Made by a program: the position numbers and the translations under genes
Assembly (NCBI GenBank): GCA_030562195.1
Contig: JAUJPP010000005.1
Coordinates: forward strand, 13,140,826 to 13,204,825
Length of the DNA: 64,000 nt
Direction: 5' to 3'
Source: Nipponacmea schrenckii
Lineage: Eukaryota > Mollusca > Gastropoda > Lottiidae
Part shown: positions 1 to 12,000 of the stretch, piece after piece
How the letters are laid out: each line of letters begins with the position of its first letter
How positions within the stretch are numbered: position 1 is the stretch's first letter
Notes under the pieces: model-generated
Told to the model about the DNA's origin: nothing
The model's input: only the letters and a program-made list of their open reading frames with translations
Database searches by the model: none

Positions 1-55
1 GCATTGTAAGAATTTTTTATCTTCTGAATTGCTGATTTGCATCAATGTGTTCCAG

Positions 56-3000
56 GTCACAGTTTTTGTATGTTAGGTAGTAAAGCCTATCTGTTTGGTG
101 GCTTAGCCAATGATAGTGAAGATCCAAAGAATAATATTCCTAGGTAAGATTCAGCATTTTAAACTTTTGATACTAATCACATGTAACACGATCATTAGAA
201 ACTACTCATTTCAGATTAGGCATCGGTGAATATTCATTGTTAAGCATTGACGTATCTTGTCAATCCACATCCAACATTGTTTTTGATAGTTTGGCATGAT
301 TTACAATGACTTGGTAACTATTTATTCTGAAAGAATATCCTGAAAACAATATAAGTTTCCAGAATATTTTTTGGAAAATTTTGACAATTGCACCAAAAAA
401 AAAAGAAAAATCCATATATATGCATATTTTTAATTACCTAACTTCATTACTTTAATGAAAGATTGGTGTGTATTTTGTTTTTTATTGTAGATATTTGAAT
501 GATCTGTATGGATTAGAAATGAAATCCAGTTCTAGTTCAATGATGTGGGAGTATCCAGTCACAAATGGCCAACCACCTCCTCCCAGGGAATCTCATTCTT
601 GTGTGGGATATGCTGAAAAAGATGGCCGCCATCCTAGACTATTGATATATGGTGGAATGAGTGGGTGCCGTCTTGGTGATTTATGGCAATGTGAAATTGG
701 TATGTTAATAAAATTCTGTTATTTAAAACCACAACGATATTTAAGTTTGAAAGGCATAATTTTTAAAATCCCACCCCATTAAATTTTTAACATAGACTGC
801 TTTCTTCCGTATCAATTCATATTTGTAGAAATGTAATTAATTTGGTTTTGATCTTATTGGGATTGAAATTTGAATGGAAGTTGGTAAGCTTATTTTTTAA
901 TGGATCTTTTGACCACATAAAAGGTTAACAGTTCATTGGTTTTAAATAATTATTTTTTACATGTTATATTCCAGATACATACACATGGACAAAACCAATT
1001 GTACAAGGTATACCTCCATTACCAAGATCCTTACACACAGCTACTGTTATTGGTAATCGAATGTTTGTTTTTGGTGGGTGGGTGCCCTTGGTAATGGATG
1101 ATGTTAAAGTAGCAACTCATGAAAAGGAATGGAAATGCACCAACACATTGGCTTCTTTAAACTTAGGTTAGTAGAAAGAAAGCCAATAGGCAATCCCATT
1201 TTGTCTATGACATCTGTTTATGGTATTGTCAAAATAATTCACAAACACAAGACACTATTATGGAAAAAGCATACTTCTTTAATAAAGCATATCCCTAATG
1301 TCCTTGATCTTAATTAAATTTGAAGAAATTTGATTGTGAATTTTATAATACCTGATTTTTGATTGACTTAATGGTAATAGTTTAGTTGTTGTTGTTCAAT
1401 TTATGAGTTTATTACAGCTTACGAATGCTATCTTCTGTGCATGTTGTATTTTAAGACTGCCAGGTCTGTTCTTATATTGTTAATGTTATGTTATTCATAT
1501 AATTATATCCATTATTTTGACAGAGAGTAATTCATGGGAACCGTTAGCTATGGAAGTATTTGAAGATGCCCTTCCTAGAGCTAGAGCTGGACAATGTTCT
1601 GTAGCTATTAACACTAGGCTATATATATGGAGTGGAAGAGATGGTTATAGAAAAGCCTGGAACAATCAAGTATGTATTTTTGTATCCAAGACTATCGTAT
1701 CCAAAATGACTACATGTATTCCCAAATGATTTTAGAGTTTGCCATAACAATATTTGGCCTTTAAGTGAATAGTATTAAGTATCTATGCTAGTTATTTTGA
1801 GTAAAATGTCCAATATTTAGAGCAGATTATTAAAATGTGTTGTTTTTTGTTTGACTACTATTTTCACATTTTATTATCATTATTTCCAGGTGTGCTTCAA
1901 AGATTTATGGTTTTTAGAAACAGGTATGTACATCATTTCTTTAAAATGCAAGAGTCAGCATTATCATGCCATAGTGGTCCATGGTGATATTTTTTAGTTT
2001 ATGATTTAAAAATAAAATTTGAGCGATATTTAAAAAGGAGGAAATTTGAGGAATATTTTATAGATAAGATTTTTGCCTTATTTTCAATGAATCAATTCGA
2101 ATTGAAGCCCCTTTGTTTTATAATTATTGTATATATTTTTGTTTTCCACAGAAAAACCACCAGCTCCATCAAAGGTCCAGTTAGTACGAGCCAGCACAAA
2201 TACATTAGAAGTTTGCTGGGGATCTGTCCCAACTGCAGATGCTTACTTACTCCAATTACAGAAATATGATTTACCACCATCACAAGCAATGAGTCCAACC
2301 GCTGTACCAACTGGTACCAGTCTTGCTAAACCATTAGTTCCTAACCAACCTCAATTAGTTCGATCACCAGGCGCAGGTAATGTCCAGTGTACTTACAACT
2401 ATCTGTTTGAATAATCTCAAAAATTGAAAAGATTTGAATCTGCTAGCGTGTTTCAGATAGAAATCCTTTTTTAAGAATAGTCCTGGGAACTATAGAATGT
2501 TGTGCAATGCTTGAGTTTTTGAGCAAAATAAGTTGAAGTTGTATCTCTTGACTCATTGATAGATCTCAGTTATTTGCTGTTTTTATTCAATCTCCTTGTA
2601 CTTGAAATATGGTGTTGGAATGTGAGATTTTACTTATTTCAATGAAACCTCCCAATGAGTTGCTATGCTTATGCTAGGATGAATTTCTTCTGACCCTGAG
2701 TGTCAAAGAATCACATACAAAGCTATCACCACATCTATCTCATTCTTTCCCCCACAATTTTGTACTCTCCATATATTTCTTATTCAGCTCTACGACCGTT
2801 AATAGCTGTCTCTAATTTTTCTTCACCACAAACAATTAAAGGTAGCTATCAAAAATGCTGCATGATGCATGTTTATGATACGTACATGTGCTTTCAGCTA
2901 TCTACAACTGTACTAGAAATGCATTTGTGCTATTCTTCTTTTAGAGTGATTTGTGACATAGAACCCCCTACCACTTAAATATCTTAATGAAGATCTAAAG

Positions 3001-6000
3001 AGTTTCAAACAATAGATTACTACATAAGTCAAATAAGTTTATTGAATGTGATCAAGATATTGATAGCATTAAAGGGATACTGCATCTAAGTTTGAAAATA
3101 AAATATTAGTTCTCAAGAATGATCAATATGAGTATATATTCATCAGGGAACTTACCTTGTGTTACTATTTAAAGTAACCATCCCTTAATATCTGGAAAAC
3201 TTACAAAACTAAGTAATTTTTGAAAAATGCATCTTTATTGATAATTACTTATTTTTTTGGATATTTTATTTTTTTATGTTATTTATGGCAGCAAGTATAT
3301 TTACTGATGAATAGAGCTCTTATTGGCAATATTAAAATAATGTTCATTCTAAGACCTAGTTCCCTTTAAGAGGGTTTACTTATAAGTGATTTATTGAACA
3401 GTTTCAGCATCTTCTGATCTCACAATTTAACTTGAATTTCGCAAGTTATGAAATATATACATTGTTGTAGAGATCCTATTTGAAATTTTTTAACTTAAAG
3501 TATTTTGCCAAAAATAACCAATCTGGTAATTTGATGATATTGATGTTATAAAGCTGATGTACATATTTAAGAAAAATTTACACCAAATTGATAAAAATTT
3601 AACTTCTCAACTAAGAATATTAAGCAATAGTGGACATTGTTTATAAGAATAGTATTTTTGTATACTGCCCCTATTACATGTTATTATGGTTGTGGTGTAG
3701 AGAGATATTCTGGCTGAATCCAAGCACAACTAGAAATCTGTTGAACTACTGGAATGCTGAGAATATTAGACTTGTTTTAATAGTATCAACATGATAATAC
3801 TATGAGATGATTTAATGTCATTTAGAAAGTGGTGTTGCAACAATATTTTCATTATTGAGATAACACTTTCTTGGTATAGCACAGATTCTATACCAAGAAA
3901 GTGATATCCCAATAATGAAAATATTGATGATAATACTATGTTTTCCACAGTGAAAATGCATGAAATGATAGCTAGTTTCCCCTTGACAAAATATTTTAGG
4001 ACAACTTTTCTTATGAGCATAATCATTGCTAGCTTTAGTAGTTTATAAGATGTTGTGCATGGCTAGTGAACAATTTGCATGAAAATATGTGACTGTATAA
4101 ACTTATAAAACACCAAGCCATTTCTGTTATAAAATTTATGTAGTCTGAGCAAAGCAAATGTTTTTTGAATTTCTCTCTAGTTTAAGGAATTGAATTATCA
4201 GTCTGAAAATGGTATTGCTAGTCTTAGAATGATACAAATATATTACGAAGTTGATAATAATTAAATTTCTTTCCTAGAAATTTTAATAAAAAAATTACAT
4301 AATTTTGGCTGGAAATTGCATTTTGTAGAAATAAATTTTGAAGACACAGTGTGTACTTACGTTTATATTTTTTTATCAAATTCTCATAAAAACAAGGGAA
4401 AAATTCATTAAACACTTTGCTCGTCTAAAATCAAACTAAGGCAGAAGTATTAGTAGTCTTAAAGTCTAAATAAAATAAAGATTCTCCCACTCCTTTTTGG
4501 TATGTTTCCACCGTCTCTAGACTCTTTGATTTTGTTTTTCAGTAACTGCCACCCCACGTCAAAAGTCACCAGTCACAATAACACCAATTTCATCAGGATT
4601 ACGTGTAGCATCCCCTCAAATAATCAGTTTAAGTCAAGCTCAGAAAGCTGGTACTGTTTTGCAAGGGGTAAGTTTATCAATTTCTATAGAACATGTATTT
4701 TTGTCTTAGGGACAAGTTGTTGTGGTTTCACTGTTTATATCTTTAATACGTTCAGAAACGAGAAATTTAAAGCAAAGCTAATTCATAATAGTGTTAACAA
4801 TTATCTATTAACCTTGAGGCACATAGACTTATCTACATTTGAAATTCAGAATGATGATAACTTGAGGCACATAGACTTATCTACATTTGAAATTCAGAAT
4901 GATGATAACTTGAGGCACATAGACTTATCTACATTTGAAATTCAGTATGATGATTTGTCATTTGTTTCGGTTTTATTGATTTAATCAATCAGGGGCGTAG
5001 CTACCGGGGGGGTGTGGGGGGGTGTCACACCCCCCCACTTTTACTGAACTCGTCGGTAAAACGCGGAATCGGTCGGTAAAAAGGGGGGTCATGGATGGAA
5101 CCGTCGGTAAAACGCGGAAGCGATCGATTAAACCGATTAATTAACCTAAAAAGTCAAAACATTGTGTTGGTTATGATCGGTCGATAAAAGACGGCAAGGT
5201 GGGACCGTCGGTAAAACCAATTAACCTAAAAAGTAAAAACCTTGTGTTGGTTATGATTTTATCAGTAAACTGTCAACATTAAAAGTATTTTTTTTACTGA
5301 AACTACCGGAATCGGTCGGTATAAGTTGGTTATGACTGGAGTCTTCGTTAAAACCGATTGGTTAACCGATACCCTGTTATTGGTAAGCTGTTCGTTATTT
5401 GAATTTGTCGGTAAAACGCGGAATTGGCCGATAGAAGAAGGTCATAGATGGAGCCGTCGGTAAAACCGATTTGTTAACCGAAAGAGTGAAAACCTTGTGT
5501 CTCTTAAGATGTTATCGGTAAACCGTTCGTCTACATTAAAGTGATTTTTACTAAACTTGTCGATAAAACGCGGAATCGGTCGATAATAGACGGTCATGGA
5601 TGGGAAATAGAGCCTTCAGTAAAACCGATTGGCTGACCGAAAGTGTGGAAACCTTGTGTCAGTTATGATGTTATCGGAAAACTGTTCGTCTACATAAAAA
5701 GTGATTTTTACTGAACTTGTCGGTAAACCGCAGAATAGGTCGAAAAAGGCTATATAAAACATATGGTTGTCCGACGAAAATTGATAATTTTGACTGGTGG
5801 AAACGACTTTCAAAATCGCGTCAGATGTATTTTCCGGGTTTCCTAGTTTGTAAAATTTTCAGGGGGAGAACACCCGAAACCAATCCCCCCCCCCAAATGT
5901 CGGAAAAATGCAGAATAGGTCGAAAAAGGACATAGAAAACATATGGTTTTCCGATGAAAATTGATAATTTGGACCAGTGGAAAAGACTTCCAAAATCGCG

Positions 6001-9000
6001 TCAGATGTATTCTCCGGGTTTCCAAGTATGTAAAATTTTCCGGGGAAGGACCCCCGAACCCCCCGCCACTGCAAGGGCCGAATACGAAGGCCTTTGGCCT
6101 GCAGGGCTTGCATTGGAAAAATCACCTTTCAGTCCCCCCTCTCAGGCATATTCTAGATACACCCCTGATTGATATGGTTTTCTAAGGTTTAGGATTTGCT
6201 TTAACGATGGATTTCGTTCGTGTATAATGTTTATACTTAAAAGTGCGAGTAAGTTATTTTTGCCCCGGGAAGAACACGTGTTCGTCGGTAAAACTTTGAC
6301 GTTACACGTGTTCGTCGGTAAAACTTAGACGTTACACCCCCCCAGTCAAAATGGTCACGCTACGCTCCTGTAATCAATTTTCATGTTCTACATTTGGTCA
6401 AGACTAAAAGCAATTACAGATATTGTGGTAGATAATACCTTTATTAATTTTGCAAGCAGTCTAAATCTTTATATTTTCAGCAACCTCAAATTCAGACAAC
6501 AGCTGCAGGTGGTCAGATGACAGGAATAGCTGCTTTAGCAGCTGCCGCAGCTGCCACCCAGAAAATACCAGGTACTCCCAATGCCCCTGGTACGCCACAG
6601 ACAGTTCGAACTGTATCTGGTGTTAAAGTTGTAACACCGACTGTATTAACACCCTCTGGTGTTAGATTTGCAAGTAAAGTTCAAGGTAAGTATTCCCATT
6701 AATACTAGTCTACAAGATCTATTGAAGATGTTTTATGGACATCAATTGTCCTGATTCCTGTTAATTTTACATTTACCTTTGAACAAGGATACAAACCTTT
6801 TTTATGCAATTTCTGTTGTAAAATACATGATAAATAAGAAAGTGAATATGACATTGGATCGTTGATGAAATGTTGAAATTGATGCAATGAATCTTTAAAG
6901 GTATTCCACTTAACAATATATGTCCAAGATGATTGAGACTAGAGCTTTTGATGAAAATTGGTATGACTATGTCTATTAATTTTGGCTTGATTGATGTTTG
7001 CTGTGTTAGCATATATCCTTTTGGCCTTCTACTTGTTTCCAGTGACAGTTTCACTGTACATCCGTTTTTTTTTACACTCATTTTAGGTACAACCTTGTCT
7101 CCTGGAACACAAACAATTAGAGTTGCTCCCCCTGGTACTACAATATTGAAGACTTCTGCTGGTAATGTGGTGGGAGCAGGCGGTAAACAGATTATCACTG
7201 TACATAAAGCTGGAGGCCATGTTACAAACCAACCCCAAATTGTCACTTTAGTTAAAACTACACAAGGCATGACTGTTGCTACTGTAAGTTTCTTTCCCTA
7301 TTAATTCACAGTAAAAATGATTAAACAATTTTCATTATTAAAAACATTGTAAATTGTGCTTTAAATATATTTAAAATTATACGGTTTAGTATGTACTTAA
7401 TCAAACTGAATTTGTTTTTAAATTGTTAATTAGAAAGTACTAATTGTTAATTAACCAATAGTGAGAGTTGAATATTTCAGAATAGGGAGAAGACATATTT
7501 CTCTACAAGTTCTTGTTTAATGTGCTTAAATCTGTTCAGGAATTATCTTTCAACTAACAAAAATACAAACTTTAAGTTAATTCAAAATTAATACATGGAT
7601 CTTTTATGATTGTTCAGGGCAACATTTACTAGGTTTAGGTGACAAAATTTTGTAATTTATTAAACTTTTTCCCCCACCTACAGAAAGTACAGAATGCCAA
7701 TAGTTTTGGAATTGTATTTAAGACTATCAAATTGTTTCTTACTTATTTTTCCTTATATTTTAGAATAAAGGAGCTTTACCTCAGGGAGCAACAATAGTAA
7801 AATTAGTCACATCTCAAGCTGGTGGAACTAAACCAAGTGCTATTATAGCAACTAGTAAAGGTGGTCAGACACCATCTAATATACTTGGCATAAGTAGCGT
7901 TCAACCTGCTGTAAGTATTTTTGGCATTGATAACATTTGACGATGTTTATTAAATATTACTGAATAATAACTACATGGATATTGAATGAACATAACCTCT
8001 GAGTTTCGTGAAGAAGATAAATTGATAAGATTTGAATTAGAAGATGATTAAAGAATAAAAATTAACCTTAACTTTTGAAGTACACATTAAATTGTCACTT
8101 TATAGTCTCTATCTTGGAAATATTGCTTGGTTCAATATGACTCCATGAAGAGCATGAAGAGTTTTTTATACGCCCACAAATTTTGCCCTGTTGGTCAGTT
8201 CACATTTGTTTGTGCTCACTCTACAGGCTACAATTCTTTACAGGTTCTTTTTATTTTGTGGGTCTGTGGCATTATGGCGATGATATCGATTTCGACAAAT
8301 CTGCTTAAATTTTACCAGTTCTTACATTTGATTAAGGATTTCATCTGTAATCTACATTTTGCTAATATTTACTTTTAAGCATGGACAGGCTAAGAACATC
8401 ACAACTGTTATTAAAACCATCCCCACATCAATGTTATCCATGGCAAAGGCAGGTATCACTGGTGTGACCACAACTCCAACCGGTACAAAAACCATAGTTA
8501 TAGCAGCTCCAAAAGGCAGTACTAGTGGTGCTCTTAATACTCCAACCAAACTTATCACTAAAATGGCAGGTGGCCAAACTGGAACTGGTAACACACAGTT
8601 TATTGTGGTCAGTCCTCAAGGTGGTGCTACACAAGCTTCAACTATCTTATCAGGTATGTTTTAACTGAATATATTATATTTTGTAATATAGGATTCAAGT
8701 ATGCCAATGTCAAAGATTGTCCTGGGAAGGGATACAGGAAGTTTTATATATATATATATATATGTATTTATCTCTTGGATACTAGAGGCTTTATGACCTT
8801 TAACTTTGATACAATACTATATTCTCTTTTTTAGGCGGAAATAAACCAATGCCTGTATCAACTTTACAAACAGGAACTACATCATTAGCAACAACTCAAG
8901 GCAAACCAGTAGTTACAATATTAGGGCCTGGTCAAACGACTAGTAAAGTCTTAACCCAAGGTGTGGCAGGTCAAGTAACTGCAGGAACCTCAATCTTGTC

Positions 9001-12000
9001 TAGTCCTGGAATAAAAACAACCACAACAATTGGTGCACCTACAATATCATTAATAGCCCAGCAATCTCCAACTGAACCTCCATCCAAATTAGTTCCCGCA
9101 CCCTTTACACAAGTTAGTGATCAACCTCCAGTCCAGATTACAGTATCTCCAGCTGTGAAAGAAGATGTAAAAGTCGGAATTGTAGATGGTGATTGTGGTA
9201 CCCCTCATGGGTGTCCTGGTGATGGAACAGAAGTACAAAATTCTGGTGACTGTGGTACACCACATGGTTGTCCTGGTGATGGAGTCGAAACACAAGCAAC
9301 AGGTGACTGTGGAACTCCTCATGGTTGCCCTGGTGATGGCAGTGGAAAAGAAACACAACCAAAAGGTGACTGTGGGACTCCTCATGGGTGTCCTGGTGAT
9401 GGTTCAAACACAACAGAAACTGGAGATTGTGGGACACCTCATGGTTGTCCAGGCGATGGTACTGAAACTAAAGTAACCGGTGATTGTGGAACACCCCATG
9501 GTTGCCCTGGTGATGGATCTGAAACACAAAAAGCTGGTGATTGTGGGACACCTCATGGTTGTCCTGGTGATGGGGCTGAAACGCAAGCAACGGGTGACTG
9601 TGGAACTCCTCATGGATGCCCTGGTGATGGATCTGAAACAAAATCAGCTGGTGACTGTGGAACACCTCATGGTTGCCCTGGTGATGGGACCGAAACACAA
9701 GCAACAGGTGACTGTGGAACTCCTCATGGTTGCCCTGGTGAGGGTTCAGAGACAGTGACTGACAATGCCCAACCAAGTGAATCTCCCATGGAAGGAGTTC
9801 AGTCAGCTGTGACCCCTAGTGCTAGTGATGTAGCTAAACCTTCAGAAGAGTCAATGGACACTTCACTTGATGCATCTATTAAATTAGAGCCTCAAGATCC
9901 CTTAGCTAATCCTGAAAGTGGTGTAGCAACTGATAATACTACTGCCATTACAAGTGCTTCTGAATCTGGTAAGAAACATTTATTTTCAGAGATAATAGGG
10001 TTTGACAACAACTCCCAAAGTAAAAGAGATGCTTACCAATTGGCAGAGAAACTTCTTTTGGTTCTGTTGATCTAAAGAGAGTAAAGAGAAATTATGTAGA
10101 CATATCTTAAACTATTTGATAGAATTTCAATTATCATGTTATATAACTAATAGTTAATTATCCTGACAATGCTGATAAATTACTATTAACTGTTTAAGTG
10201 TATAAATAGCTTTATATGAATAAGATAAAAACATTTTTAAGAAATACAGTACTTGAAACAATTAAATAATAAAATAAATTTTACTGATGGACAAATCAGA
10301 TGATTGGAAAACGAATATCACCTTAAGTTTAGTTTCCCAGTTGGCTCCAGGTTTTACCTGGTCACAACTCAAAACTGTTGTTGAAGCTACCACTACATTT
10401 AGTTATTTATTCTTTGCATTTTCAGATCCATTAGCCACTCTGGCTTCAGCAGCTGTCTCTACAGCTAGGTCACTAAAACAAGAAGGTGGAGAGCTGTCTA
10501 CAAATGGCATTAAGGCTGAACCTATTGTATGTTGCATCTATTTTTTTCTAAATATATATTTTCATAAACTTACACTACTGCAATATTTTGACAATTGAAT
10601 CATTTCTAAAGAAGAAAGTAACACTGATTTGTGGTTGTCTGTTGCCATATTCTTTCACATGATACTGTTGATGTGGTTTACATGGTAAATTGATGGTATT
10701 TATTTCAGGATAAGGTATTGATGCCAGTCAAGAAAGATGCCAATCAGTGGTTTGATGTTGGGATTATCAAGAGTACATCAACTGTTGTTTCACACTATCA
10801 TCTACCAACAGATGGTATGTCTGGGAATGGTGATGTAAGTTACTTTTTTTTTCTTTTTTTTTTTATTTTAATATTTTACTGTGTAATGTGTTGTGTGCTT
10901 ATTTTTGATTAAGCTTTTCCAGTATCATTTCATGTCTCATATGGAGTTATCACCCTTTTAATCAAAAACAACCACATGCCATTCTGCTGTCAGCTGTTAG
11001 TCTCTTGACTAATCCTTAGATTAAAAATGGGGGTCACATAAAAATAAAGGAACGCAATGACAGTATTTTGTATGTGTCAAATCATTTTTTGTAGGATATT
11101 GACGTTGTCAATGTACCAGATCATAGTGTTTTGAAGAGACAAGAATTGCAACCTGGTACAGCCTATAAATTCCGAGTGTCAGGTGTTAATGCTTGTGGTA
11201 GAGGACCTTTTAGTGAAGTTTCAGCATTTAAAACCTGTCTACCAGGTTTCCCTGGTGCCCCTTCTGCTATCAAAATCAGTAAGGTATGTATGATGTAGAT
11301 TTTACTTGTTTTTGTTGATGACTTTTGTTTGAGTAGGAAACACCAATTTGGATCAAAACTCACTTCTGATGATTACCGCAAGTAGCCCACCATCGTAATG
11401 AGAAATACTGTGGTTTCCACTCAATACAGCCAAGTCCTTTTTTGCTCACTGTAAGATATAACTTAATTTTGATTGCCCATTTTTCTAAAGACATTACTAT
11501 TTTTGGTCATTTTCTTAATTAATGGAGGCAAATTTGTTGCTTGGTGAATTTCTTGTCTCTAATTGTTAAATTTGCTTGAACAAGATTTTGTGTATAATTC
11601 ATAAAGAATGATTAACTCAACTTTTCATTGGTATCTAAATAATTTCATCTTTTTACAGAGTGTTGAAGGAGCACACCTATCCTGGGAACCACCACAAAAT
11701 ACAGCTGGTAAAATAACAGAATATTCAGTCTATTTAGCTGTAAGGAACGCAGCCACAGCCCAACCAGAACAAAAACCAGGCACACCAGCTCAATTAGCTT
11801 TTGTTCGAGTCTATTGTGGACCAAATCCCTCCTGTATAGTAACGTCACCTAGTTTAACATCAGCCCATATAGATTACACCACCAAACCAGCTATCATATT
11901 CCGAATAGCAGCTCGTAATGAAAAGGGTTATGGTCCAGCTACCCAAGTCAGGTGGCTACAAGGTAAGTCATTTCAATAGTTTCGTTGGTATTATTTGATT

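Noticed and set aside
5616..6185. Overlapping 60-90-codon frames inside the hAT element
   Set aside because: No transposase motif, frames overlap on both strands, and they derive from the element's internal duplication and GC-rich composition.
6773..7270. 165-codon minus-strand frame
   Set aside because: Antisense to the HCFC1 exon at 7087-7283; low-complexity Thr/Val codons leave the reverse frame open.
9176..9193. Possible Taspase 1 site (I-V-D-G-D) just before the HCF repeats
   Set aside because: Only the D-G pair fits; the conserved Gln and the downstream acidic residues of the Taspase consensus are absent.
9089..9776. Several long open frames overlapping the HCF Cys-repeat array on both strands
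   Set aside because: They are shadows of the 57-bp repeat, whose length is a multiple of three so all frames stay open. Only the plus frame joins flanking HCFC1 exons in phase.
10287..10598. 103-codon frame spanning an HCFC1 exon
   Set aside because: It is the exon 10426-10526 read through into both introns.
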